A stretch of 64,000 nucleotides of DNA from Mucilaginibacter terrigena (GCF_004168255.1 NZ_SEWG01000003.1:434001-498000), one strand, 5' to 3'; shown: positions 18,414 through 26,852, numbered from the stretch's first letter. Translations and numbers: made by a program. The notes: a model not told the origin generated them from the letters alone.

Positions 18414-18710
18414 TTATTTTTTCTTTTCGTGAACAATAACAAAAATGTCTTCGTTATCTTTTTTCATGAGGTATTTTTCGCGGGCGAATTTTTCGAGCTT
18501 GCCCTTGTCCGAGGTGAGTTCCTCCAGATCTTTGTTAACCTTGGCGGTTTCGGTTTGGTAAAAAGCCTGTTCCTGTTTTAGTTTGCTCAATTGCTGGTGA
18601 TAATCGTACTGCGAAAACAGGTCGTTGGTATCAAAAAAAGTCATCCATACTACAAAGGCCACGGTAACCAGGAAGAATTTGTTCTTTATAAGGTCTAAAA
18701 GGCGTCTCAT
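18414..18710 (-). CDS. FtsB/DivIC-like septum formation initiator
   Basis: 98 residues from the ATG at 18710 (MRRLLDLIKNKFFLVTVAF); the longer frame has no family support upstream. A single membrane helix (FFLVTVAFVVWMTFF) is followed by a coiled coil (residues about 40-80; QQLSKLKQEQAFYQTETAKV) and the family end KFAREKYLMKKDNEDIFVI. It acts in the divisome, linking FtsL/FtsQ-like proteins. A -7 element TATATTTG lies at 18762-18769 (minus strand). Confidence 0.85.
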   Translation of the reverse strand: MRRLLDLIKNKFFLVTVAFVVWMTFFDTNDLFSQYDYHQQLSKLKQEQAFYQTETAKVNKDLEELTSDKGKLEKFAREKYLMKKDNEDIFVIVHEKKK

Positions 18711-18838
18711 TTGTGCGGGTTCAATTTTCACTTTAAAGCTATTTAATTTCTTTGAAGGTTGCAAATATAATTTAGGGGGTGGATAAAAAAGATTAGATAC
18801 TAAAGATTAGAGATTAGTTGCTGAAAATCAAATAAATA

Positions 18839-18882
18839 AAAAGAGGTTGGAAATTAGTAAAACCTAATCTCCAACCTCTTTT
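18839..18882 (-). terminator. terminator of the DEAD-box helicase gene
   Basis: A long hairpin with arms starting AAAGAGGTTGG and ending CCAACCTCTTT (18 bp with one mismatch), followed on the minus strand by five T. It lies 20 bases past the helicase stop. Its sequence belongs to the A/T-rich GATTAGAGATTAG repeat type also seen at 29665-29755. Confidence 0.75.
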
Positions 18883-18901
18883 CTCCAATCTCTAAAACAG
18901 C

Positions 18902-20254
18902 CTATCTTCTGCCCGATGATGACCTGCTGGCGCCGCTCATGCCGCTGGCACCGCCGCGGCTATTGCCTGCACCACCACTACCGCGATGGCCTGATGGCCT
19001 GCCACCTGCACCGGCTCTTTTGTTGCCGCCGCCATGCCTGCCACCAGCCGAACCCGCGCTCTTGGGTGTGCCGTTTTTAGCTTTGCTCATCATCTTCTCC
19101 GTCATGGCTTCGTAGCTTAGCGGGTAAGGGTGGCCAAGCTCAACCGGGATCTCTTTGGCAATCAGTTTATGAATATCTTTCAGGTAATCTATTTCTTCCT
19201 CGCCGTCGCAAAACGTAAGGGCTATACCGCTGGCACCCGCGCGGCCGGTACGGCCAATACGGTGTACGTATGTTTCGGGGATATTCGGTATCTCGTAGTT
19301 GATCACGTGGGTCAGTTCATCGATATCGATACCGCGCGCGGCAATATCGGTAGCAATTAATACACGCGTACTGCGGTTTTTAAAGTTGGCCAACGCTCGT
19401 TGACGCGCGTTTTGCGATTTATTACCGTGGATAGCTTCAGCAGTGATGCCTGCGCGTACCAGGTCCTTCACTACCTTATCTGCACCGTGTTTGGTACGGG
19501 TAAACACCAGCGCGGTTTTAATCTCTTTGTCTTTTAAAATGTGGTTAAGCAACAGGCGTTTATCATTTTTGCTTACATAGTATAACGACTGCTGAATAGT
19601 ATCGGCGGTTGATGATACCGGGGCAACCTCAACCTTCGCAGGTTTTTGCAAAATGGAATCGGCAAGGTGCTGGATCTCGTTTGGCATGGTAGCGCTAAAG
19701 AAAAGCGTTTGCCTGTTGGCAGGTACTTTGGCTATTATCTTTTTAACATCGTTAACAAAGCCCATATCCAGCATGCGGTCGGCCTCATCCAGTATCAGCA
19801 TTTTTATCTGGTCGATGTGTACGTAGCGCTGGTTCATCAAATCTAACAAACGGCCCGGGGTAGCTATCAGGATATCTACACCACGGCGCAAGGCATCAAC
19901 CTGTGGGTTTTGCGATACACCACCAAAAATAACCAGGTTTTTAAGGCCGGTATTTTTACCGTATGCGGTAAAGCTCTCGCTGATCTGGATAGCCAGTTCG
20001 CGGGTTGGGGTAAGTATTAAGGCCTTTATCTGTTTTTGCTCCTTGTGCTTTTGCTTATCCAAAAACAATAATTGAAGGATAGGTATAGCAAATGCGGCCG
20101 TTTTACCGGTACCGGTTTGGGCGCAGCCAAGCAAATCGCGGTGTTGTAATATATAGGGTATCGCTTGTTCTTGTATGGGGGTGGGGGTTGTATACCCCTC
20201 TGTTTTTAAAGCCCTTAAAATAGGCTCAATTAAATTTAAATTTTCGAATGACAT
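18902..20254 (-). CDS. DEAD/DEAH-box RNA helicase (RhlE-like)
   Basis: 450 residues. Q motif (YTTPTPIQEQAIP), Walker A AQTGTGKT at 45-52, PTRELA, TPGR, DEAD at 157-160, SAT at 188-190, and HRIGRTGR in the second RecA domain. The last 65 residues are a Gly/Ser/Arg-rich tail, probably disordered and RNA-binding. Such helicases unwind structured RNA in ribosome assembly or mRNA decay; the RhlE/CsdA class is suggested by overall length and layout. A -7 element TATCTTTG lies at 20349-20356 (minus strand). Confidence 0.93.
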   Translation of the reverse strand: MSFENLNLIEPILRALKTEGYTTPTPIQEQAIPYILQHRDLLGCAQTGTGKTAAFAIPILQLLFLDKQKHKEQKQIKALILTPTRELAIQISESFTAYGKNTGLKNLVIFGGVSQNPQVDALRRGVDILIATPGRLLDLMNQRYVHIDQIKMLILDEADRMLDMGFVNDVKKIIAKVPANRQTLFFSATMPNEIQHLADSILQKPAKVEVAPVSSTADTIQQSLYYVSKNDKRLLLNHILKDKEIKTALVFTRTKHGADKVVKDLVRAGITAEAIHGNKSQNARQRALANFKNRSTRVLIATDIAARGIDIDELTHVINYEIPNIPETYVHRIGRTGRAGASGIALTFCDGEEEIDYLKDIHKLIAKEIPVELGHPYPLSYEAMTEKMMSKAKNGTPKSAGSAGGRHGGGNKRAGAGGRPSGHRGSGGAGNSRGGASGMSGASRSSSGRR

Positions 20255-20520
20255 GTATTGTTTGTAATGTATATGTGCTAACGCGAAGCATTAAGCGGGT
20301 CTGAAGAGTATCTAATGATCAAAACCGTAAATCAACGGGTAATTATGGCAAAGATACGCTTTTTATAACGAAGTAGTAGAAAGGGGTATAATGTGATGAA
20401 ATAGTGACATGATGGGGAGGTGCGGGGTAGTTGGTGCCGGGTGAACGGAGGGTAGTTAATGGTGAGGAGATGGTTATTGGCAACCATCATAAAGAGATCT
20501 TTTACCAATCGGTTTATTAT

Positions 20521-20648
20521 GGCGTTAGCTGCGGCCCAGACTTTACGCTCATATGCGCACGGGCGTTAGGCGCAGGCTGGTATCCGCTTCAATCCTTAAC
20601 GCGTTTGTTTGAACCATGATTTACTTAATTAAGGGATTAATAGGATTT
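20521..20648. repeat. dispersed intergenic element, copy A
   Basis: This is the informative part of a 417-base gap with no gene. It matches 24708-24833 through blocks such as CTGCGGCCC, CGCTCATA, GGTAT and TAACGC, and ends in a GAACC plus A/T-rich tail (GATTT...AATTAAGG) of a type widespread in Bacteroidota. A 62-codon frame crosses it, but it is absent from the second copy, so it is not taken as a gene. The rest of the gap (20255-20520) shows only the helicase promoter region. Confidence 0.65.
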
Positions 20649-20671
20649 CTTTTCTGCTCACAACTCATTGA

Positions 20672-21211
20672 CTATTCCACAGAATTTTCTTCCACTATAA
20701 CTACTTCTTCTTTTTCTTTCCCATCATTCCGTCTTAAAAAAGAGTTCAGCAATATCAAGCCAAAACCAATCATAATAGAAACATCAGCCGCATTGAAAAC
20801 GCCGGTTTGCAGTGGCCCGAATTTGATGTGCGCAAAATCCGTTACCGAACCATACACTATCCTATCGTACAGGTTGCCCATGCCGCCACCTATACAAAAT
20901 ACTATACCGGTTACCATCAAATTGCTAAGCCCTTTTTTTGTGATGCTGTAAAATAGCGCACCCAACAGCGCAATTGCAGGTAATAGCGTAAGCAATATAA
21001 ACCTGAAAGGCTGTACCAGCTTAGCGCCGAGGCTTAAAAAAGCGCCGGTGTTTTCTACCCGCAGCAGGGTAAAGTGATCGTTAAAGAAGCTGTAATGGTC
21101 GTAATACCCTATATGCGCGCGCATCATTGATTTGGTTACCTGGTCGGCAATTACGTTTAATACCAGTATAACCAGGAAAAATATGATGCGTGGTGTGCCT
21201 GTTAATTTCAT
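20672..21211 (-). CDS. lspA: lipoprotein signal peptidase (signal peptidase II)
   Basis: 179 residues from the ATG at 21211 (MKLTGTPRIIFFLVILVLNV); a longer frame upstream adds a non-homologous 39 residues. It cleaves signal peptides of prolipoproteins at the lipid-modified cysteine. Four membrane segments; motifs ENTGAFLSLG, GGMGNLYDRIVYGSVTDF with the first catalytic Asp, and FNAADVSIMIG with the second. The C-terminus is an acidic, Lys-rich cytoplasmic tail. It serves the many lipoproteins seen in the window. Confidence 0.93.
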   Translation of the reverse strand: MKLTGTPRIIFFLVILVLNVIADQVTKSMMRAHIGYYDHYSFFNDHFTLLRVENTGAFLSLGAKLVQPFRFILLTLLPAIALLGALFYSITKKGLSNLMVTGIVFCIGGGMGNLYDRIVYGSVTDFAHIKFGPLQTGVFNAADVSIMIGFGLILLNSFLRRNDGKEKEEVVIVEENSVE

Positions 21212-21302
21212 TGGGGCTAATGTAGAAAACAGATTCTGAAAATCGCGATGCAATCGCAAAACCATTTTAGCACTCGTTACAAACGGGCGCAAGGTGCTAA
21301 AC

Positions 21303-21337
21303 AAAAAAGCCTTTAAAGCAAAACTCAAAAGGCTTTT
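21303..21337 (-). terminator. terminator after carA
   Basis: The stem AAAGCCTTT/AAAGGCTTT reads on the minus strand into a T run. It is placed 25 bases past the carA stop, so lspA, though downstream on the same strand, is probably transcribed separately. Confidence 0.7.
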
Positions 21338-21361
21338 ATCATTTGCACATCTGCATATTTG

Positions 21362-22465
21362 TTACTTTTTCATCATCCCGATGAAATCATCGAAAAGGTA
21401 TCGGCTATCATGCGGGCCGGGAGATGATTCGGGGTGGTATTGTACCGAAAATGCATTTTTATTCTTAACACGGATCCCTTCGATCGATTGATCGTTAAGG
21501 TTTACGTGAGTAATTTCTACTTTATCAGATGCCCTCACCGCTTCCTGCACCACACCAAAACCATGGTTTTGCGAGGTTACTTCGCAATGGTTGATGATAA
21601 CGTTCTTAACCGGGTGGTTTAAGCCACGGTGGCCATTAAACATTTTTTGGGTTGGTATATCATTAGCCAAAGCCAGTAACTGGTGACCCAGGCAAATGCC
21701 AAACATTGGCTTATCGGTCTCCAATATCTTTTTTACGGTATCAATGGCGTAAGGCATAGCAGCCGGGTCGCCGGGACCGTTTGATATAAAATATCCCGAC
21801 GGGGCAAAATCCTTCTCCATTTCCTCAAAGGTGGTTTTTGCCGGGTAAACTTTGGCGTAAACGTCGCGGTCGTCAAAATTGCGGAGGATATTTTTCTTAA
21901 CACCAAGGTCTAAAACGGCTACTCGGTAGGCAGCGTTTTCGTCGCCAAAAGTGTAAGTTTCTTTGGTGGATACCTGTGATGATAGCTCAAGGCCGTCCAT
22001 ATCGGGTGCTTCGGCCAGTTTGGCTTTTAGTTCATCAAGGTCTAAAATTTCTGAAGATATAATAGCGTTCATAGCGCCCTTATCGCGGATGTGGCGAACG
22101 ATCTGGCGGGTGTCGACATCCGAGATGCCAACAATGTTTTGCTCCTGGAAATAATCCTGGATACTTTCGTTAGCCTGTTTACGGCTGTATGCTATGTTAT
22201 AGTTCTTACAAACCAGGCCGGCTATCTGGATATTGCCCGATTCAACCTCTTCGGTAGCGATACCGTAATTGCCGATGTGCGCATTGGTGGCCACCATAAT
22301 TTGCCCGAAGTATGATGGGTCGGTAAAAATTTCCTGGTAGCCGGTCATGCCGGTATTAAAGCAAATTTCGCCTGTGGTAGTACCAATTTTCCCGGCGGCT
22401 TTACCGTAAAATACGGTTCCGTCGGCTAATAATAAAACTGCAGGTAATTTGGTGAAATGATTCAT
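21362..22465 (-). CDS. carA: carbamoyl-phosphate synthase small subunit
   Basis: 367 residues, standard length. It hydrolyses glutamine and passes ammonia to the large subunit (carB, not in the window) for pyrimidine and arginine synthesis. N-terminal domain with FNTGMTGYQEIFTDPSY; class I amidotransferase domain with nucleophile Cys258 in FGICLGHQ, and His344 and Glu346 in VQYHPESSPGP. The ATG start matches the family N-terminus. A -7 element TACATTTG lies about 100 bases upstream. Confidence 0.97.
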   Translation of the reverse strand: MNHFTKLPAVLLLADGTVFYGKAAGKIGTTTGEICFNTGMTGYQEIFTDPSYFGQIMVATNAHIGNYGIATEEVESGNIQIAGLVCKNYNIAYSRKQANESIQDYFQEQNIVGISDVDTRQIVRHIRDKGAMNAIISSEILDLDELKAKLAEAPDMDGLELSSQVSTKETYTFGDENAAYRVAVLDLGVKKNILRNFDDRDVYAKVYPAKTTFEEMEKDFAPSGYFISNGPGDPAAMPYAIDTVKKILETDKPMFGICLGHQLLALANDIPTQKMFNGHRGLNHPVKNVIINHCEVTSQNHGFGVVQEAVRASDKVEITHVNLNDQSIEGIRVKNKNAFSVQYHPESSPGPHDSRYLFDDFIGMMKK

Positions 22466-22567
22466 TTAGCAAAAAAATTGAAAGGGTTATTGATTCGGAT
22501 TTTCTGGCACGAAGCTCCGTGAAAACAAACCGGAAGGCTGAAGTAGGATACTACTTTATTCACGCCG

Positions 22568-22575
22568 CAAATGTA
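22568..22575 (-). promoter_or_regulatory. carA -7 promoter element
   Basis: On the minus strand this reads TACATTTG, a perfect match to the Bacteroidota TAnnTTTG element. It implies a leader of about 95 bases for carA. No TTTG at -33 is seen; the expected place is occupied by the A/T-rich repeat at 22583-22614. Confidence 0.5.
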
Positions 22576-22582
22576 GGGAAAA

Positions 22583-22614
22583 TTTACGATTTTAGATTTA
22601 CGATTTTAGATTTT
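22583..22614. repeat. A/T-rich dispersed repeat, carA side
   Basis: Tandem ACGATTTTAGATTT units. The inverse orientation is found at 23582-23613, on the other side of panB, and a longer inverted form at 30911-30979. Non-coding. Confidence 0.7.
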
Positions 22615-22650
22615 TTGAATATTGCAGGATCTTGACTGTTGATGCGACTA

Positions 22651-22682
22651 AATCCGAAATCGAAAATCCGAAATCCGAAATC
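22651..22682. repeat. 32-bp AATCCGAAATC repeat, panB side
   Basis: Differs at one base in 32 from the sequence at 60931-60962 and, inverted, from that at 60771-60802 inside mtgA. It occupies the place where the -33 element of the panB promoter would be. Confidence 0.85.
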
Positions 22683-22688
22683 AAAATA

Positions 22689-22696
22689 TACCTTTG
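22689..22696 (+). promoter_or_regulatory. panB -7 promoter element
   Basis: TACCTTTG, a perfect TAnnTTTG match, 24 bases before the panB ATG. Its upstream half is supplied by the 22651-22682 repeat, and no TTTG box is present at the usual distance. Confidence 0.55.
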
Positions 22697-22719
22697 TGTT
22701 ACAAAACTAAACAGATACC

Positions 22720-23535
22720 ATGTCGGTAAACAAGGAAGTTAAACGCATTACCACGCATATACTGCAGGAAATGAAGAACCGTGGCGAAAAGATAGCCATG
22801 CTTACGGCCTACGATTTTTCGATGGCCGCCATTGTAGATAATGCCGGTACGGATATTATCCTGGTGGGCGATTCGGCCAGTAATGTAATGGCCGGGCACG
22901 AAACCACGCTGCCCATTACTTTGGACCAGATGATCTATCACGCGGCATCGGTAGTACGCGCGGCAAAACGGGCTTTGGTAATTGTCGACCTGCCATTTGG
23001 GTCGTATCAGGGTAATTCTAAAGAAGCTTTGGCCTCGGCCATCCGCATAATGAAGGAAGCGGGCGCGCATGGCGTTAAGCTGGAAGGTGGTGTAGAGATC
23101 GCAGAATCGGTAACCAGGATACTGGCGGCAGGTATCCCTGTAATGGGTCACCTGGGCTTAACCCCGCAATCCATCTATAAATTTGGTACCTATACCGTAC
23201 GCGCCAAGGAAGAGGCCGAAGCAGCCAAACTAAAAGAAGATGCTTTGAAACTTCAGGAACTGGGTTGCTTTGCTATTGTATTAGAAAAGATCCCGGCCAA
23301 ACTGGCAACAGAAGTAAGTAAATCCATCAGCATCCCAACCATTGGTATTGGCGCAGGCCAGCACTGCGACGGGCAGGTTTTGGTAATCCATGATATGCTG
23401 GGTATTAACAAAGGGTTTAAGCCCCGTTTTTTACGCCAGTACGCCAACCTGTTTGATGTAATGAACGATGCCATCACCAATTATGTTGACGATGTAAAAT
23501 CAAAAAGCTTCCCGAACGAGAAGGAGGAGTATTAG
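22720..23535 (+). CDS. panB: 3-methyl-2-oxobutanoate hydroxymethyltransferase
   Basis: 271 residues, standard. First step of pantothenate synthesis: transfers a hydroxymethyl group from methylene-tetrahydrofolate to 2-oxoisovalerate to give ketopantoate. Motifs: LTAYDFSMA, metal ligand region [24 protein letters not shown] at about 118-124, [11 protein letters not shown], and [15 protein letters not shown]. No other pan gene is adjacent. The gene is bracketed by dispersed repeats on both sides (22583-22682 and 23540-23613). Confidence 0.97.
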   Translation: MSVNKEVKRITTHILQEMKNRGEKIAMLTAYDFSMAAIVDNAGTDIILVGDSASNVMAGHETTLPITLDQMIYHAASVVRAAKRALVIVDLPFGSYQGNSKEALASAIRIMKEAGAHGVKLEGGVEIAESVTRILAAGIPVMGHLGLTPQSIYKFGTYTVRAKEEAEAAKLKEDALKLQELGCFAIVLEKIPAKLATEVSKSISIPTIGIGAGQHCDGQVLVIHDMLGINKGFKPRFLRQYANLFDVMNDAITNYVDDVKSKSFPNEKEEY

Positions 23536-23539
23536 AAGC

Positions 23540-23574
23540 CTCTCCCCAGCCCTCTCCAAAGGAGAGGGGGCTTT
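23540..23574. repeat. single-hairpin copy of the palindromic element
   Basis: The GCCTCTCCCCAGCCCTCTCC block with its complementary GGAGAGGG arm follows panB directly. It matches the first half, on the minus strand, of the element in leuS at 10083-10162; the second hairpin is missing. Confidence 0.75.
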
Positions 23575-23581
23575 GATTGGC

Positions 23582-23613
23582 AATCGTAAATCTAAAATCG
23601 TAAATCTAATATC
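23582..23613. repeat. A/T-rich dispersed repeat, rluA side
   Basis: Tandem AATCGTAAATCTAAA units, the inverse of 22583-22614. It ends six bases before the GTG start of the pseudouridine synthase gene, so it forms most of that gene's upstream region. Confidence 0.7.
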
Positions 23614-23618
23614 AAAAC

Positions 23619-24341
23619 GTGGCGCGACCGGAATTTAATTATATAAGTAAAGATATTACCGATGCTGATATACTGTATGAGGATAACCACCTGATAGCGG
23701 TAAACAAGCGCGCGGGCGATATTGTGCAGGTGGATGATACCGGCGACGAGTCGCTGGATGATAAGGTGAAGCGCTACATCGCCCAAAAATATAACAAGCC
23801 AAACGGCGCTTTTTTGGGCGTGGTACACCGGCTGGACCGGCCGGTGAGCGGGGTTATCCTTTTTGCCAAAACAAGCAAGGCATTAGAGCGCATCAACAAA
23901 ATGTTTAAGGCGCGCGAAATGCATAAAACCTATTATGCCATTGTACGAAAGCGCCCGCAGCCCGAAGCCGGTAACTTGGTACATTACCTTATCAAAAACC
24001 CGCAAAAGAACGTTACCAAAGCTCACGACAAAGAAGTTACCGGCAGCCAGCGCAGCGAACTGAATTATAAATTGGTTGGCGAACGGGATGGCTACTATGT
24101 GATAGAGGTAGACCCGATAACCGGCCGCCCGCATCAGATCCGCGTGCAGCTATCTACCCTGGGCTGCCCCATAGTTGGCGACAATAAATATGGTTACCCC
24201 CGCGGCAGCCTGCGCAAAAGCATATGCTTGCATGCCCGCCGCCTGCAATTTATCCACCCCGTAAAAAATGAACCTATATTAATTGTAGCGCCATTACCAA
24301 AAGATGGTTTCTGGGAAAAGTTTGAGGGGTTAATACAGTAG
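23619..24341 (+). CDS. RluA-family 23S/tRNA pseudouridine synthase
   Basis: 240 residues from a GTG start. It isomerises uridine to pseudouridine in rRNA or tRNA. The catalytic motif GVVHRLDRPVSG places Asp73, and GRPHQIRVQLSTLGCPIVGD is the second family signature. There is no S4 domain; the catalytic domain begins almost at once (DILYEDNHLIAVNK). The RluA subclass cannot be resolved to one site. The gene starts directly after a repeat. Confidence 0.9.
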   Translation: MARPEFNYISKDITDADILYEDNHLIAVNKRAGDIVQVDDTGDESLDDKVKRYIAQKYNKPNGAFLGVVHRLDRPVSGVILFAKTSKALERINKMFKAREMHKTYYAIVRKRPQPEAGNLVHYLIKNPQKNVTKAHDKEVTGSQRSELNYKLVGERDGYYVIEVDPITGRPHQIRVQLSTLGCPIVGDNKYGYPRGSLRKSICLHARRLQFIHPVKNEPILIVAPLPKDGFWEKFEGLIQ

Positions 24342-24349
24342 ATGTGCTG

Positions 24350-24700
24350 ATGATTTGTAACAAATGTGGTAACGATAATTGGAGTACTTGGAGGTCTTCA
24401 TCTTCATTTAAAGTCTATAAATATTGCAAGAGTTGTCGGCAAGAAAGGGCTGCCACGTACAACCAAAGAAAAATTGAGGCGTTAGGGAAGCATTCTAACA
24501 AACAGTGGCTTAATAAATTGGATAAATTTGAATCCTGTCCAGGTTGTAACAGGAAATGGTCGTTAATTGAGCCGCGAGCTGACAAGAGATACAAGTATGT
24601 CTGGACAAAGGATCATATTGTTCCCCTAAATAAAGGCGGCTCTGATAGTATTGATAATATTCAACCGTTGTGTTATCGATGTAATTTTGGAAAAAGATGA
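24350..24700 (+). CDS. HNH endonuclease with zinc fingers
   Basis: 116 residues from the ATG at 24350 (a GTG six bases earlier is the other choice). Two zinc-knuckle parts: CNKCGNDNW...CKSC near the N-terminus, and CPGC with CYRC around the nuclease core. The HNH motif is in KDHIVPLNKGGSDSIDNIQP, with the final N in YRCN. It may cleave DNA, as in mobile-element or restriction-type nucleases; the target is unknown. Base composition is clearly more A/T-rich than the preceding gene, and a dispersed element follows directly, both signs of acquisition. Confidence 0.82.
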   Translation: MICNKCGNDNWSTWRSSSSFKVYKYCKSCRQERAATYNQRKIEALGKHSNKQWLNKLDKFESCPGCNRKWSLIEPRADKRYKYVWTKDHIVPLNKGGSDSIDNIQPLCYRCNFGKR

Positions 24701-24707
24701 TAATGTG

Positions 24708-24833
24708 GGCGTTACCTGCGGCCCGGGCTATCCGCTCATACTGCGCGAGGCATTAGCCACAAGGCCGGTATACGCTGCTAACCCTAACGCATTTATCTGA
24801 ACCGGAATTTTCAGAATTAAAGAATTTCCAGAA
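24708..24833. repeat. dispersed intergenic element, copy B
   Basis: Second copy of the element at 20521-20648, with shared blocks CTGCGGCCC, CGCTCATA, GGTAT, TAACGC and the GAACC plus A/T-rich tail. It begins eight bases past the HNH stop. Confidence 0.65.
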
Positions 24834-25190
24834 TGCCTTTTCTAACGAGCGCGGGGCCTAAACGTCAAAGCGGGCGGGCCGGGAGTATGGCGGGACTGTC
24901 GGTTTAGCTTTCGAACTCGCGCATGCGGGAGAAAGCGTTAAGAACTGGCAGGGCGGGCGGAAGCATCGCTTTGACTTGGCCTTTTCTTTTGGTTCGTTTT
25001 CTTTGCGGCTAAGGCAAAGAAAATGAACATCCACAGGCTTAGCCTTAACTTACTGCCGTAACTAACGGTGAACCAATCGCAGACTTGTCTTGTCTAACAA
25101 GATTTCTCGTCGCTACGCTCGCTCGAATGACATAAATAGAAAAAATTCTAAAAAGATTCTCACGCTCCGCTCGTAACGACGCTTGGGATC
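24834..25190. repeat. repeat-filled gap without a gene
   Basis: Contains a segment of the type CTTTTCTTTTGGTTCGTTTTC...GCAAAGAAAATGAAC (about 24980-25026), recognised as a frequent Bacteroidota intergenic repeat. It also holds weak relatives of the TGTCAT element (25085-25190) with CGTCGCTACGCTCGCTCG. No open frame of interest on either strand. Confidence 0.5.
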
Positions 25191-26177
25191 CTACAACCCC
25201 CTCACTTTTTCCCACACCTCCTCATCAACCCAAACCCCTTCTTTTAAGCTTTGTTCACGTACGCGCAGCATGTTTTCGCCGGGGAAAAGTATCTCATTAT
25301 CGCCTTCGGCAGCACTGCTTTTGGTGTAGACCAGTATCTCGTTTATAAGCGAAGCATTTTTTTCGACATCTGTTTTTATAGCAATAAATACCTGCGATAC
25401 CCCGGTTTCCTTTCTGCCCGATTGGGTTATCACCGGGGTAGAGTCGCCGCCGCTTAATATGGTAGCAAGCAGATCCAACACTAAAGATAACCCCGATCCT
25501 TTCCAGAAGCCTATGGGCAATGCCCTTTTGCTTTCCATTATAGTTGCCGCATCGGTGCTTAAATTGCCCTCGTTATTGTACCCGCCGGGCACAGGCAGGG
25601 GTTTACCTTGTGCCTGGTACTGCCAAAGCTTACCAAAAGAGTATTGCGACATAGCCATATCCAGCACCACATGCCCACCCTGCCGGGGTACAGCTATAAT
25701 AAGCGGGTTGTTGCCCAGGCGCGGTTCGGTGCCACCCCAGGGGGGCAGGTTGGCAATGGTATTGGTAAAACAGATGCCGATATATCCCGATTCGGCAGCT
25801 TGCAGTCCGTACGTGCCGCCGCGCATCCAGTGGTTGGTGTTTTTAATTGCAACGCAGCCTATGCCGTTATCTTTCGCTAAATCAATCGCCCTATCTATGC
25901 AAAACTTAGCGTTCAGCATACCGGGGGCAAGGTTGCCGTCCCATTGCTCAATCGCCCCAAAAGCATTAACCAACGTTGGTATAGCATCGGGCAATACCAG
26001 GTTCTCCTTTATATACTCGATAAACACCGGGAAACGGTTAAGGCCATGGCTGTGTACGCCGTCGCGGCTGTTATCGGCAAAAACCGTTGCGCAGGCATCG
26101 GCAATGGTATCATCAATATCGTGGCTGATAAGCGCCCGTTTAAATTCGGCTTTAAGTTGTTGATAAGGTATCCGCAT
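25191..26177 (-). CDS. Ldh-family (malate/L-lactate/2,3-diketogulonate) dehydrogenase
   Basis: 328 residues, the usual length of the Ldh_2 family of NAD(P)H oxidoreductases. Motifs: DGVHSHGLNRFP near residue 39, the substrate-binding NTNHWMRGGTYGL, GNNPLIIAVP, and DMAMSQYSFGK. The closest recognisable subgroup is 2,3-diketo-L-gulonate reductase (DlgD/YiaK), which reduces diketogulonate to 3-keto-L-gulonate, but no ascorbate or gulonate genes are adjacent. A -7 element TATATTTG at 26182-26189 (minus strand) lies only about five bases before the ATG, suggesting a leaderless mRNA. Confidence 0.88.
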   Translation of the reverse strand: MRIPYQQLKAEFKRALISHDIDDTIADACATVFADNSRDGVHSHGLNRFPVFIEYIKENLVLPDAIPTLVNAFGAIEQWDGNLAPGMLNAKFCIDRAIDLAKDNGIGCVAIKNTNHWMRGGTYGLQAAESGYIGICFTNTIANLPPWGGTEPRLGNNPLIIAVPRQGGHVVLDMAMSQYSFGKLWQYQAQGKPLPVPGGYNNEGNLSTDAATIMESKRALPIGFWKGSGLSLVLDLLATILSGGDSTPVITQSGRKETGVSQVFIAIKTDVEKNASLINEILVYTKSSAAEGDNEILFPGENMLRVREQSLKEGVWVDEEVWEKVRGL

Positions 26178-26181
26178 AAGG

Positions 26182-26189
26182 CAAATATA
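26182..26189 (-). promoter_or_regulatory. -7 promoter element of the Ldh-family gene
   Basis: Reads TATATTTG on the minus strand, ending five bases before the ATG. If used, transcription starts at or near the start codon. Confidence 0.45.
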
Positions 26190-26270
26190 AATTCTTTGGC
26201 AGCGCTTTATGAACTATAATTATAAAGCCCCGAAATATTTAGATAGATAAATAGTTATAATAATGCAGCT

Positions 26271-26299
26271 TTTGAAATCGCTTAACTAAACTATCTTTG
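26271..26299 (+). promoter_or_regulatory. complete Bacteroidota promoter
   Basis: TTTG at 26271-26274, 17 bases, then TATCTTTG at 26292-26299. Both boxes match the major sigma factor consensus of the phylum (TTG, 17-23 bases, TAnnTTTG). The lipoprotein ATG follows nine bases later, so the leader is very short. Confidence 0.75.
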
Positions 26300-26307
26300 C
26301 AACTTAA

Positions 26308-26808
26308 ATGAAGAAGAGAAACCTATATTTTTTACTGGCCGGGTTGCTTGTTATAAGTTTTTTTGCCAATTCCTGTAAAAAGGAAAAGCAAAGCAGTATA
26401 GCCGGTTTGCTTACTTATGGTAAATGGCAATTAGGCACTGTGATGGAGTATAAATACCTGGGCGACTCTCAGCAATCGGTTGATACACTGGAGTGCGATT
26501 CGGCACAAATATTTGTTTTTAATGACGACAAAACTTGCAGCTATACAAATTTTGACTGCGCCCCAGCTACGGTGAATGGAACCTGGTCGCTCTCGGACAA
26601 TAAACTGTTTTTGTTTGCCGATATTACTTATCCCGAGATCACATCAGCGCACACTAAACAGCCATTTATCAATTCCCGTATAGCAAATTTAGGCGAGTTT
26701 TCGATGGTTTTGGAAACAGGCGATCTTCAAACATATTATACTGCTACCGATAACAGAACCATCAGGCGTTATGGATTTACAAGGATTAAGCCTGTAGTTA
26801 CCAAATAG
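26308..26808 (+). CDS. lipocalin-like lipoprotein
   Basis: 166 residues with a lipoprotein signal (LLVISFFANSC, Cys at 23, then KKEK). The body has the pattern of the small Bacteroidota lipocalin-like or DUF5004-like proteins: GKWQLGTVMEYKYLG, FVFNDDKTCSYTNF, NGTWSLSDNKLFLF. Function unknown; probably anchored in the outer membrane. It has its own strong promoter and is followed by purN 44 bases later. Confidence 0.7.
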   Translation: MKKRNLYFLLAGLLVISFFANSCKKEKQSSIAGLLTYGKWQLGTVMEYKYLGDSQQSVDTLECDSAQIFVFNDDKTCSYTNFDCAPATVNGTWSLSDNKLFLFADITYPEITSAHTKQPFINSRIANLGEFSMVLETGDLQTYYTATDNRTIRRYGFTRIKPVVTK

Positions 26809-26852
26809 TTGATAAAATTTTATATTTTGCGTAATAAAATCTACCAGCCGTT

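Noticed and set aside
20431..20619. 62-codon frame across copy A of the dispersed element
   Set aside because: The frame is not kept in copy B at 24708-24833, so coding is unlikely.
25459..26163. 234-codon frame on the plus strand opposite the Ldh-family gene
   Set aside because: It mirrors the minus-strand enzyme, which has full family motifs; the plus-strand product has no domain and a low-complexity look.
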